Below, in pieces: positions 5,448 through 11,871 of a stretch of DNA of 16,450 nt. Both the position numbers and the translations under genes were made by a program. A model generated the notes under the pieces. The model was given only the letters and a program-made list of their open reading frames with translations, was not told the origin of the DNA and did no database searches. The stretch is from an uncultured Lachnospiraceae bacterium (GTDB taxonomy: Bacteria; Bacillota; Clostridia; Lachnospirales; Lachnospiraceae): assembly GCA_900546495.1 (NCBI GenBank), contig URDN01000051.1, positions 1-16,450 on the forward strand, written 5' to 3'. The first letter of the stretch is position 1, and every line of letters begins with the position of its first letter.

Positions 5448-6326
5448 CTAATCCTTCAGACTTAAAAATGCCCCCAGATTACCTCTCTTTCCGTGACTCG
5501 CACGATGTGAAAACAATAACTCCGGATTACAGCAGGTACACACATCTGCCACTGCCAGATGTTCCGGTTTCACGCCTGCTTCCCGCAGCACAATTTCATT
5601 TGCTTTCCAGAGATCCAACTGATATTTTCCATTTCCTTTATTAATCAGAATTTCTGACTCATGTCCGGAAAACGCATTCTCAAACTGAGCGGCTACATCC
5701 TCACTGACTTCATAACAATCCTGACAGATGGATGGTCCAATGGCACAATATACATCTGCTGCTGCGGTGCCATATTCTCTGTTCATTGCTTCCAGCGTAC
5801 ATTTCCCCATCCGTGCGACGGTTCCGCGCCATCCGGAATGACTCAATCCGATGGCATGATGCACAGGATCTACAAAATATAACGGTACACAATCCGCATA
5901 AAAAGTCGCCAATGTAATTCCAGATATATTTGTAATCAATCCATCAACATCTGTATAATCTTTCGGACGGATAATGCCAGTTCCCGCATCTTCTTCTGTC
6001 ACTACACGAACATTTGTCGTATGTGTCTGGTCTGAACAGACAATCTGTTCATAAGAAACACCCATTGCTTCTGCAATACGCCGATAGTTTTCTTCCACAG
6101 ATTCTTTCACATCCCCACGTGTAAAACTGAGATTCAGCGTTGAAAACATCCCTTCACTCACACCGCCGTAACGGGTCGTAAAGCAATGACGCACGATTCC
6201 GGTCTGATCCAGCAGCGGATAATGAAATAATGGCAGTTCACCACCATTTTTCAGTTGATGAACCAGCAGTTCCGGGGTCTGCATACCACCTGCTTTTCTT
6301 TTTATAAACATATTTTTCTTTTCCAC
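5448..6326 (-). CDS. pgeF: Peptidoglycan editing factor PgeF (YlmD/YfiH family)
   Basis: The 292-residue protein belongs to the DUF152/laccase-domain family. E. coli PgeF (YfiH) removes muropeptides with L-Ser wrongly placed at position 1; other members act as purine nucleoside phosphorylase/adenosine deaminase-like enzymes. Metal/catalytic residues are visible: H102 in DQTHTTNV, C146 in YADCVPLYF and H163 in LSHSGWRGT, plus the conserved CAIGPSI(C)QDCYEV stretch and a C-terminal Cys-rich CTCCNPELLFSHRAS motif. Length is somewhat above the usual 240-280, the excess being about 30 N-terminal residues. The ATG follows AAAGGA at 5 nt. It is the last gene of the long cluster, 90 bp after yraN; no promoter is evident between. 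Confidence 0.9.
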   Translation of the reverse strand: MEKKNMFIKRKAGGMQTPELLVHQLKNGGELPLFHYPLLDQTGIVRHCFTTRYGGVSEGMFSTLNLSFTRGDVKESVEENYRRIAEAMGVSYEQIVCSDQTHTTNVRVVTEEDAGTGIIRPKDYTDVDGLITNISGITLATFYADCVPLYFVDPVHHAIGLSHSGWRGTVARMGKCTLEAMNREYGTAAADVYCAIGPSICQDCYEVSEDVAAQFENAFSGHESEILINKGNGKYQLDLWKANEIVLREAGVKPEHLAVADVCTCCNPELLFSHRASHGKRGNLGAFLSLKD

Positions 6327-6416
6327 ATATACATCCTTTCTTTCATCATCCCCATATTACCCAGTCTGATATTCCTGTAAAACACCCTATGATATCCAGA
6401 AAATTCCCTCATTCTA

Positions 6417-6779
6417 TCAACGAAACAAACCACAATAATCAAAGGCATTTTCCATCAGATTAATGCTGTCCTGCGATACCTCTGCTACGTCAAACCGACA
6501 GGGATGCTCCATCGAATATCCATAACGCTTCAGATAAAAAACTGCCGCATTGGAAATTCGCTGCCGTTTGCGCCAGTCCACTGCTTCACGCGGCACGCCA
6601 TACTGTTCATTACTTCGGTATTTTACTTCCACAAAAATGAGATATCCTTCCTTTTTTGCAATCAGATCAATTTCACCAAATTTGCAGCGAAAATTCTGTT
6701 CCACAATGTAAAACCCCTGCTGTCGCATCCAGTCTGCCACACGCTGTTCCTGCCCCCTGCCAAGTTCATGTGTATTCAT
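6417..6779 (-). CDS. yraN: YraN family protein (UPF0102, nuclease-like fold)
   Basis: The 120-residue protein has the UPF0102 signature: a leading G-x-x-x-E helix (ELGRGQEQRVADWMRQQGF), then ILEQNFR-like VEQNFRCKFGEIDLIAKK and FVEVKYR, matching the E...E-I-D-L...E-V-K pattern of Holliday-junction-resolvase/restriction-endonuclease-fold nucleases. Likely metal-ligand residues are E in GEIDL, D in the same motif, and E and K in VEVK. Biochemical role is unsettled; it commonly lies beside rnhB, as here, suggesting a DNA or RNA:DNA processing function. AGAGG stands 5 nt before the ATG. The 160-bp gap from rnhB holds a possible terminator, so it may be transcribed partly on its own. Confidence 0.9.
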   Translation of the reverse strand: MNTHELGRGQEQRVADWMRQQGFYIVEQNFRCKFGEIDLIAKKEGYLIFVEVKYRSNEQYGVPREAVDWRKRQRISNAAVFYLKRYGYSMEHPCRFDVAEVSQDSINLMENAFDYCGLFR

Positions 6780-6826
6780 ATTTGCCTCTTTCCACTCTCT
6801 CCAGCTTCCGGCAATTACATTAGGTG

Positions 6827-6851
6827 AAAAACTTCTCCTATTTTCTAAGAG
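6827..6851 (-). terminator. Possible weak terminator between rnhB and yraN
   Basis: Minus-strand stem CTCTTA/TAGGAG (6 bp including one G-U) with loop GAAAA is followed after 3 nt by five T. The 3-nt gap before the T run makes it imperfect. Partial read-through to yraN is likely. Confidence 0.35.
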
Positions 6852-6939
6852 GAAACAACAAACGATTGTACCCCATTAAGATATAATTGTTACTACTCAG
6901 TATTTATAGAAATGGGAGTCATCTCCACCGTGACAAAAT

Positions 6940-7701
6940 TCAGATAAAGTTATGTATAAAACTCTGTCTGTGAATCGGCGATGCACCATATTGTTTCAAT
7001 GCCGCAATATGTGCTGCAGATCCATAGCCTTTGTTCGATGCAAAACCATACTCAGGCATCACTTTGTCATACTCCACCATCAAACGGTCTCTGGTCACTT
7101 TTGCAATAATACTTGCCGCACCGATGGAGATACTTTTTGCATCACCTTTAACGATCGGAACCTGATAAATATCTACCTCCGGAATCGTCACCGCATCATT
7201 CAAAAGAAGATTCGGCTGCGGGTCTAATTTACTGATTGCTTCCCGCATTGCTTCGTAGGTAGCCTGCAAAATATTGATTTCATCAATTCGCGCCGGAGAT
7301 GCCATACCGATACCGGTGGCAACTGCCTGCTCCATGATCACGTCATAGAGTTCTTCTCTCTTTTTCTCACTAAGTTTCTTGGAATCATTGATATATAAAA
7401 TATTGCAGTCCTTTGGCAAAATCACTGCACCGGCTACCACCGGACCTGCCAATGGACCACGTCCAACTTCATCAATACCACAGATAAACGCATAGTCCGC
7501 ATATTTGCGTTCATAGATTTTCAGCGCATCGATACGAAGCAACTCTTTTTCATATTTTTCCAGACGTTTCTGGGCCTGAGTTACAACCGTTTTTACGCCT
7601 GTCCGTTCATCTGTGCTGTATTTTTCAATAAACTGCTGTAGTTGGGTTTCTGATGTTGCTTTTAATTCTGCTTTGATCTCACCGATTTTTCTGACTTCCA
7701 T
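6940..7701 (-). CDS. rnhB: Ribonuclease HII
   Basis: RNase HII cleaves RNA in RNA:DNA hybrids and nicks 5' of single ribonucleotides misincorporated in DNA. Motifs are intact: GIDEVGRGPLAGP (D77, E78), LLLNDAV (D169) and KGDAKSISIGAASIIAKVTRD (D187, D205). About 70 N-terminal residues precede the catalytic domain, a helical extension common in Firmicutes RNase HII. Start chosen at 7701: GGAGGCG lies 7 nt upstream and the ATG is 1 nt after the rbgA stop, giving 253 residues. An in-frame ATG at 7761 would overlap rbgA by 59 bp with no ribosome binding site. Translational coupling to rbgA is likely. Confidence 0.96.
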   Translation of the reverse strand: MEVRKIGEIKAELKATSETQLQQFIEKYSTDERTGVKTVVTQAQKRLEKYEKELLRIDALKIYERKYADYAFICGIDEVGRGPLAGPVVAGAVILPKDCNILYINDSKKLSEKKREELYDVIMEQAVATGIGMASPARIDEINILQATYEAMREAISKLDPQPNLLLNDAVTIPEVDIYQVPIVKGDAKSISIGAASIIAKVTRDRLMVEYDKVMPEYGFASNKGYGSAAHIAALKQYGASPIHRQSFIHNFI

Positions 7702-7702
7702 C

Positions 7703-8554
7703 TTAGTTCGCCTCCGGCAATTCCAGTGTAATGCGTCCCAGACGTCCGGATCTGAAATCATCGATTACAAGCGCTGCAGCTTTGCTGTAATCAATCTCAT
7801 TTCCACGCTGCACGCAACCACGTTTTACTGCAATTGCTTCCAGAATTTCCACCGGACGCTCCACATCTTCTTCCACCTCATAACGGGCAGCCAGTGTACC
7901 TGCATAATTTTCTTTCAGATAAGAAATCAGTTCCAGAGAAAGCTCATCAATGTTCAAAATCTCATCTTTAATAGAACCGATCAGTGCCAGACGAAGCCCT
8001 ACCATCTGATCATCAAATTTCGGCCATAAAATTCCCGGTGTATCCAGAAGCTCCACATCTTTGTTCAGACGGATCCACTGTTTTCCTTTTGTCACTCCCG
8101 GTTTGTTTCCGGTCTTTGCACATGCTTTTCCGGCAAAGGTATTAATAAACGTAGATTTTCCCACGTTCGGGATTCCCACAACCATGGCACGCACCGGACG
8201 ATTTTTGATACCTCGGCGACGGTCACGCTCGATTTTTTCCTTACATGCTTCCAGAATGACATTCTGAATCTCTTTCATGCTGTTTCTGCGTCGTGCATCC
8301 AGCTTTACTACATAAAAGCCTTTTGCTTTAAAATAAGAAGCCCATGCTTCATTTTTTCGCTCATCTGACAGATCTGACTTATTTAACAAAATCAGACGCG
8401 CTTTATTTTTCCCAAGATCATCAATATCCGGATTTCGACTGCTCAGTGGAATTCTTGCATCCACCAGTTCGATCACCAGATCGATCAGTTTAATATCTTC
8501 CTGCATCTGACGTTTTGCCTTCGTCATATGTCCCGGGTACCACTGAAAATTCAT
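7703..8554 (-). CDS. rbgA: Ribosome biogenesis GTPase RbgA (YlqF)
   Basis: The 283-residue GTPase completes a late step of 50S subunit assembly in Bacillus, allowing L16 and other late proteins to bind. It shows the circularly permuted order: N-terminal QWYPGHMTKAKRQM, G4 NKSD (58-61), G1 GIPNVGKS (127-134), then G3 DTPG (171-174). The C-terminal helical domain (about 190-283) is the RNA-binding ANTAR-like region of this family. The ATG follows AAGGAGA at 6 nt. It lies 32 bp after lepB and abuts rnhB, the usual lepB-rbgA-rnhB order in Firmicutes. Confidence 0.96.
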   Translation of the reverse strand: MNFQWYPGHMTKAKRQMQEDIKLIDLVIELVDARIPLSSRNPDIDDLGKNKARLILLNKSDLSDERKNEAWASYFKAKGFYVVKLDARRRNSMKEIQNVILEACKEKIERDRRRGIKNRPVRAMVVGIPNVGKSTFINTFAGKACAKTGNKPGVTKGKQWIRLNKDVELLDTPGILWPKFDDQMVGLRLALIGSIKDEILNIDELSLELISYLKENYAGTLAARYEVEEDVERPVEILEAIAVKRGCVQRGNEIDYSKAAALVIDDFRSGRLGRITLELPEAN

Positions 8555-8586
8555 ATTTTTTCTCCTTTTACTTCCACTAAAAACTA

Positions 8587-9171
8587 CTAATTAATTTTTC
8601 CCATTTTATTAAAAGGTCTCGCCACAAACCAGGCTTTTCCTTTGATATATTTCTTTTTAATGTTTCCAATATTAGCATAACGACTGTCTTCACTGCTGTT
8701 TCGGTTGTCTCCAAGCACAAAATATTCATCGTTGCCAACAGTGATCTCATCCTCCGCCAGACCAGCATTTTTGATAGTTTCCGTATCTTCCACATCGTAC
8801 AGTTCACCATTGACATAAAGCAGACCATTTTTAATCTGTACTTTATCGCCAGGAACTCCGATCACTCGTTTAATATAGTAGTGACTCTTCTCGTTTCCGT
8901 TTGGCAAAAAAACGACCACATCTCCTGCTTTTGGTTCTTTTATATTGTATACAAAACGATTAACCAGTACAACGCTGCCATCGCTTAATGTTTTTTCCAT
9001 GGAATTTCCCACTACATTGACTCTCATACCGGCACAATAAACCAGTACAAAGGCGATCAGCAGAACAATAAAAATCTCTACGATCCACAACAGGATTCCT
9101 TTTGCCGTCGACACTTTCATTTTTCTGCGTTTTCTTCGGAAATTCAATCCTCCTGTTCGAAATACTGCCAT
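8587..9171 (-). CDS. lepB: Signal peptidase I
   Basis: The membrane-bound protease removes signal peptides from exported preproteins. With the start at 9171 it has 194 residues: a basic N terminus (FRRKRRKMK), one membrane anchor (about 25-47), and an extracytoplasmic catalytic domain with nucleophile S57 in GNSM, general base K101 in YYIKRVIGVPGD and the C-terminal GDNRNSSEDSR box. Single-anchor architecture and length fit Gram-positive SipS-type enzymes. This start was chosen because AGGAGG lies 7 nt before it; an upstream in-frame ATG (9255) would precede the probable promoter -10 at 9203-9208. It has its own promoter after the rplS terminator. Confidence 0.96.
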   Translation of the reverse strand: MAVFRTGGLNFRRKRRKMKVSTAKGILLWIVEIFIVLLIAFVLVYCAGMRVNVVGNSMEKTLSDGSVVLVNRFVYNIKEPKAGDVVVFLPNGNEKSHYYIKRVIGVPGDKVQIKNGLLYVNGELYDVEDTETIKNAGLAEDEITVGNDEYFVLGDNRNSSEDSRYANIGNIKKKYIKGKAWFVARPFNKMGKIN

Positions 9172-9202
9172 ATCATTTCCTCCTATCAAAACGTGTGCTT
9201 CT

Positions 9203-9211
9203 ATTGTAACA
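9203..9211 (-). promoter_or_regulatory. Extended -10 promoter of lepB
   Basis: The minus strand reads TGTTACAAT, an extended -10 (TG-N-TACAAT, 5 of 6) 31 bp before the lepB start. No good -35 is present at 17 nt. Position after the strong rplS terminator supports a separate lepB transcription unit. Confidence 0.5.
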
Positions 9212-9242
9212 GAAAAAATCGCTTTCAAACACCCTATAAATA

Positions 9243-9342
9243 ATGAGAAGCACATAAATTTTACCTTATATATAACTTCTCATATTTTCCTTATATATCA
9301 TTTTTACCCAATGCTATAAATCAGAAAATATATAGCACATTT
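9243..9342. other. AT-rich repeat-containing spacer between rplS and lepB
   Basis: The non-coding, very AT-rich stretch holds an 8-bp inverted repeat ATGAGAAG/CTTCTCAT (about 9243-9250 with 9269-9276), two direct copies of CCTTATATAT (about 9263 and 9290), and an inverted repeat GCTATA/TATAGC (about 9314-9338). None is followed by a T tract. Function unknown; it lies upstream of the lepB promoter. Confidence 0.35.
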
Positions 9343-9371
9343 AAAAATTCACCGTAATTTCCTATGTAACG

Positions 9372-9412
9372 AAAAAATCCCCTGAAAGATGCAAGGCATC
9401 ATTCAGAGGATT
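9372..9412 (-). terminator. Strong intrinsic terminator of rplS
   Basis: The minus-strand arms (9412-9396 and 9392-9376) form a 17-bp stem with one G-U pair and one U-U mismatch, loop CTT, and six T at its end. It begins 27 bp after the rplS stop and separates rplS from lepB. Confidence 0.93.
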
Positions 9413-9438
9413 ATCATCATTCAGCATTCTAAAGCAAA

Positions 9439-9792
9439 TTATTTTACTAACTCTTTAACTTTAGCTTTCTTACCTACACGATCTCTTAAGTAGTAAAGTT
9501 TTGCACGTCTTACTTTACCGTAACGAACAACTTCAACTTTCTCTACGTTTGGAGAGTGTAATGGCCAAGTTTTCTCTACGCCAACACCGTTTGAGAATTT
9601 ACGAACTGTAAATGTCTCACGGTTGCTTCCGCCCTGTTTCTTTAATACAGTACCCTCGAAAACCTGAATTCTTTCGCGGTTACCCTCTTTGATTTTTGCA
9701 GATACACGAACTGTATCTCCTACGGAAAACTCCGGTACTTCAGCTTTCAACTGCTCAGCTTCGATGCTTTTGATAATTTCATTTGCGTTCAT
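9439..9792 (-). CDS. rplS: 50S ribosomal protein L19
   Basis: The 117-residue protein is the usual L19 length, with the family motifs PEFSVGDTVRVSAKIKEGNRERIQVFEG and VRRAKLYYLRDRVGKKAKV. L19 sits at the 30S-50S interface near 23S rRNA. The ATG lies 8 nt after GGAGG. It follows trmD as in most bacteria, but a terminator-like hairpin (9895-9916) and a structured leader (9801-9871) lie between, and a strong terminator follows, so it looks like a mostly separate, autogenously controlled unit. The Shine-Dalgarno is the 3' partner of a potential helix, suggesting control of translation. Confidence 0.98.
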   Translation of the reverse strand: MNANEIIKSIEAEQLKAEVPEFSVGDTVRVSAKIKEGNRERIQVFEGTVLKKQGGSNRETFTVRKFSNGVGVEKTWPLHSPNVEKVEVVRYGKVRRAKLYYLRDRVGKKAKVKELVK

Positions 9793-9800
9793 TTTTGTGA

Positions 9801-9871
9801 CCTCCTGTTATTTGGATGTTCTTAATACGTTACGTAACAGAGGACCATCTCTTCTTTAATTCACAACGTAT
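9801..9871 (-). promoter_or_regulatory. L19-type leader with a possible pseudoknot at the ribosome binding site
   Basis: In transcript order there are four complementary segments: a, AUACGUU (9871-9865); b, CCUCUGUUA (9843-9835); a', AACGUAU (9831-9825); b', UAACAGGAGG (9810-9801), which contains the Shine-Dalgarno. a pairs perfectly with a' (7 bp) and b with b' (9 bp, one bulged G); the pairings cross, so together they would make an H-type pseudoknot. b can also fold locally (AGAG/CUCU). Autogenous L19 leaders are known in Firmicutes; that this is one is inferred. Confidence 0.55.
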
Positions 9872-9894
9872 GATAGTTTACCATACTTATTTAT

Positions 9895-9916
9895 AAAAAG
9901 CAACATAAATCGTTGC
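9895..9916 (-). terminator. Possible terminator between trmD and rplS
   Basis: Minus-strand hairpin GCAAC-GATTTAT-GTTGC is followed by five T. The stem is short (5 bp, extendable by A/U pairs). It lies about 105 bp after the trmD stop and would end or thin the upstream transcript before the rplS leader. Confidence 0.45.
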
Positions 9917-10020
9917 ATTTCTATTGTATTTTTCATAGTCCATACATGAAAGTATTCTCAGTAACTTTTTTAACAAGAACCGTTCGCTTTTCTTTCATTT
10001 TTTTGCTCTTTCAGTAAGAA

Positions 10021-10755
10021 CTATTTTTCCTTCAGTTCTTTTAAAATCTGCTTCACATCCGTTCTGGAAAGTTCTGCATCTTCCAAAAGTTCCGGCCGGT
10101 TGCGCAGTGTACGCAGCACCGACTGTTCATGTCTCCACGCTTCCACCTTTTTATGATCGCCGGAAAGCAGCACCTCCGGCACTTCCTTCCCATTCCAGCT
10201 CGCCGGACGGCTATACTGCGGATATTCCAACAGACCACCTTCTAATGACTCCGTAGAGCCGGATTCTTCATTGGTCAGTACGCCCGGAACCATACGGGAA
10301 ATAGCATCTACCATTACCATGGCAGGAAGTTCCCCGCCGGTCAGCACATAATCACCGATAGACACATAATCCGTCACGATTTCTTCCAGTACACGCTCAT
10401 CTACGCCTTCATAATGTCCGCACAAAAAGATCAGGTCCTCTTCTCTAGCATATTCTTTTGCCATGCCCTGCTCGAACACCCGTCCCTGCGGAGTCAGATA
10501 GATGCAACGCGGCTGATAGCCTACCTGATCCACAATGCTTTCCCAGGCATCATAAATCGGCTGTGCCTGCATCACCATACCTGCACCGCCGCCATACGGA
10601 TAATCATCTACCTTTTTATGACGATCCTTTGTAAAATCTCGGATATTAATTGTATTTATTTCAATCAGATTCTGCTCAATGGCATTTCCGATAATACTCG
10701 TATTCAATCCCTGCATCACCATGTCAGGAAATAATGTCAAAATATGAAATCTCAT
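10021..10755 (-). CDS. trmD: tRNA (guanine-N1)-methyltransferase TrmD
   Basis: TrmD uses S-adenosylmethionine to methylate G37 N1 of tRNAs reading CNN and some other codons, preventing +1 frameshifting. The 244-residue protein shows the SPOUT trefoil-knot motifs: MRFHILTLFPDMV at the N terminus, PYGGGAGMVMQ (53-63), LCGHYEGVDERV (111-122), SIGDYVLTGGELPAMV (132-147) and the SRPASW region. Length is typical. The ATG lies 3 nt beyond the rimM stop with GAGGGA 7 nt upstream, so it is probably translationally coupled to rimM. A possible terminator follows before rplS. Confidence 0.98.
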   Translation of the reverse strand: MRFHILTLFPDMVMQGLNTSIIGNAIEQNLIEINTINIRDFTKDRHKKVDDYPYGGGAGMVMQAQPIYDAWESIVDQVGYQPRCIYLTPQGRVFEQGMAKEYAREEDLIFLCGHYEGVDERVLEEIVTDYVSIGDYVLTGGELPAMVMVDAISRMVPGVLTNEESGSTESLEGGLLEYPQYSRPASWNGKEVPEVLLSGDHKKVEAWRHEQSVLRTLRNRPELLEDAELSRTDVKQILKELKEK

Positions 10756-10758
10756 CGG

Positions 10759-11268
10759 TTAATCCCTCAGTCCAGGCATCAGATAAACGGTCATTACCAT
10801 CTGTTCCATATCAATGTCACGGACGCAGTCTTTGATGGCTGGAAGTAATAACTGCGGTGTGCCTTCCTGTTCTACCACATAAACATCATTTGCTCCGGTC
10901 TGAAGCACATCTGTCAGTTTACCGAGTTCCTCACCCTCTGTGGAAACCACACGCATACCGATCATATCTGCGATAAAGTATTCACCTTTCTGCAGTTTCA
11001 CTGCATTTTCCCGTGTCACATACAGACTTTTTCCGCGAAAACGCTCCACTTCATTGATATTCTGAAACTCCTTGAACTTCAGAATTACCATCTGTTTAAA
11101 AAATTTCACCTGGCAGATATGAAGTGTCATCCGTTCTTTTCCGGTGTCTAAAATGACCTCTTTCAGTTTTTTAAAACGTTTTACATCATCCGTAGTAGGA
11201 AATACTTTGACCTCCCCGGCGATTCCATGTGTGCTTGAAATCACACCTACCTGCAAAAATTCTTCCAT
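10759..11268 (-). CDS. rimM: 16S rRNA processing protein RimM
   Basis: RimM binds S19 and assists maturation of the 30S head and 16S rRNA 3' processing. The 169-residue protein has the N-terminal RimM barrel (LQVGVISSTHGIAGEVKVFPTTDD) and the C-terminal PRC-barrel (about 95-169; EYFIADMIGMRVVSTEGEELGKLTDVL, then LLLPAIKDCV). The ATG follows AAAGGGAG at 3 nt. The upstream 54-bp gap from khpA contains a convincing intrinsic terminator whose T run ends 12 nt before the start, so rimM-trmD may be expressed less than the genes ahead. This placement is like a transcription attenuator, though no antiterminator is evident. Confidence 0.97.
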   Translation of the reverse strand: MEEFLQVGVISSTHGIAGEVKVFPTTDDVKRFKKLKEVILDTGKERMTLHICQVKFFKQMVILKFKEFQNINEVERFRGKSLYVTRENAVKLQKGEYFIADMIGMRVVSTEGEELGKLTDVLQTGANDVYVVEQEGTPQLLLPAIKDCVRDIDMEQMVMTVYLMPGLRD

Positions 11269-11280
11269 GTTCTCCCTTTC

Positions 11281-11312
11281 AAAAAAGGGACATAGCTTAA
11301 CACCATGTCCCT
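11281..11312 (-). terminator. Intrinsic terminator between khpA and rimM
   Basis: Minus-strand 9-bp perfect stem AAGGGACAT/ATGTCCCTT around a 10-nt loop, followed by a run of six T (partly in the stem end). It starts 10 bp after the khpA stop and ends just before the rimM ribosome binding site, inside an otherwise contiguous operon. Confidence 0.75.
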
Positions 11313-11322
11313 TGTCGCCTTT

Positions 11323-11553
11323 TTACTGTACGATCTCTACGATAACTTTTTTGTCCTCGCGAGATGCGGCAGCTTTCACAACAGAACGGATTGCTTTCGC
11401 AATTCTTCCCTGCTTACCGATCACTTTTCCCATGTCGGCCTGTGCAACATGCAGTTCCAGAACGGTTGCCCGGTCTTTCTCCGTCTCAGTCACAGTAACT
11501 TCCTCAGGATTGTCGACTAGTGATTTTGCAATTACTTCTACTAATTCTTTCAT
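11323..11553 (-). CDS. khpA: KH-domain RNA-binding protein KhpA (YlqC)
   Basis: The 76-residue protein is a single KH domain: helix-strand N terminus (KELVEVIAKSLVDNPEEV), and the RNA-binding GKVIGKQGRIAKAIRSVVKAAA loop with the GxxG element GKQG. In streptococci and other Firmicutes KhpA pairs with KhpB (EloR/Jag) and binds many RNAs affecting cell division and elongation. The start at ATG 11553 is 7 nt after GAGGG; a GTG one codon upstream (11556) is less well spaced. It lies 21 bp after rpsP as in the standard rpsP-khpA-rimM-trmD order and is followed at once by a terminator. Confidence 0.95.
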   Translation of the reverse strand: MKELVEVIAKSLVDNPEEVTVTETEKDRATVLELHVAQADMGKVIGKQGRIAKAIRSVVKAAASREDKKVIVEIVQ

Positions 11554-11574
11554 CACGTTTCCCTCACTAATCTA

Positions 11575-11820
11575 TTATTTCTCGATACCAGCTGTTTTTA
11601 AAATTTTCTCAACTGTCTGTGTAGGCTGTGCTCCGTTTGCTAACCATTTTTTAGCTGCTTCCTCGTCTACGCGGATCTCAGACGGCTCTTTAGTCGGATC
11701 ATAATATCCGATTTCCTCGATGAATCTACCATCTCTCGGGCTTCTGGAATCTGCTACTACGATTCTATAGAAAGGAGCTTTTTTCTGTCCCATTCTTCTT
11801 AATCTAATTTTAACTGCCAT
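11575..11820 (-). CDS. rpsP: 30S ribosomal protein S16
   Basis: The 81-residue protein has the standard S16 sequence (MAVKIRLRRMGQKKAPFYRI, then VVADSRSPRDGRFIEEIGYYDP). S16 is an early 30S assembly protein at the 16S 5' domain. AGGAGG lies 9 nt before the ATG. The 51-bp gap after ffh contains a compact GCGC-GTAT-GCGC hairpin (11864-11853, no T tract), which could affect mRNA processing between ffh and the ribosomal genes; this is only a suggestion. Confidence 0.98.
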   Translation of the reverse strand: MAVKIRLRRMGQKKAPFYRIVVADSRSPRDGRFIEEIGYYDPTKEPSEIRVDEEAAKKWLANGAQPTQTVEKILKTAGIEK

Positions 11821-11871
11821 GTTGTTTCACCTCCTCAAATTTCTACTTTACTGCGCATACGCGCTATATGG

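Noticed and set aside
7702..7761. Longer rnhB starting at 7761 and overlapping rbgA
   Set aside because: There is no ribosome binding site there, the extra residues are the out-of-frame rbgA C terminus, and the ATG at 7701 has GGAGG in proper position.
9172..9255. Longer lepB starting at 9255
   Set aside because: The extension covers the probable -10 promoter and adds a second unlikely hydrophobic segment; AGGAGG supports the start at 9171.
11144..11704. 186-codon plus-strand open frame across rimM, khpA and rpsP
   Set aside because: It is the antisense shadow of three well-identified genes and is Ser/Thr/Phe-rich, typical of reverse-strand translation of Lys/Glu-rich coding sequence.
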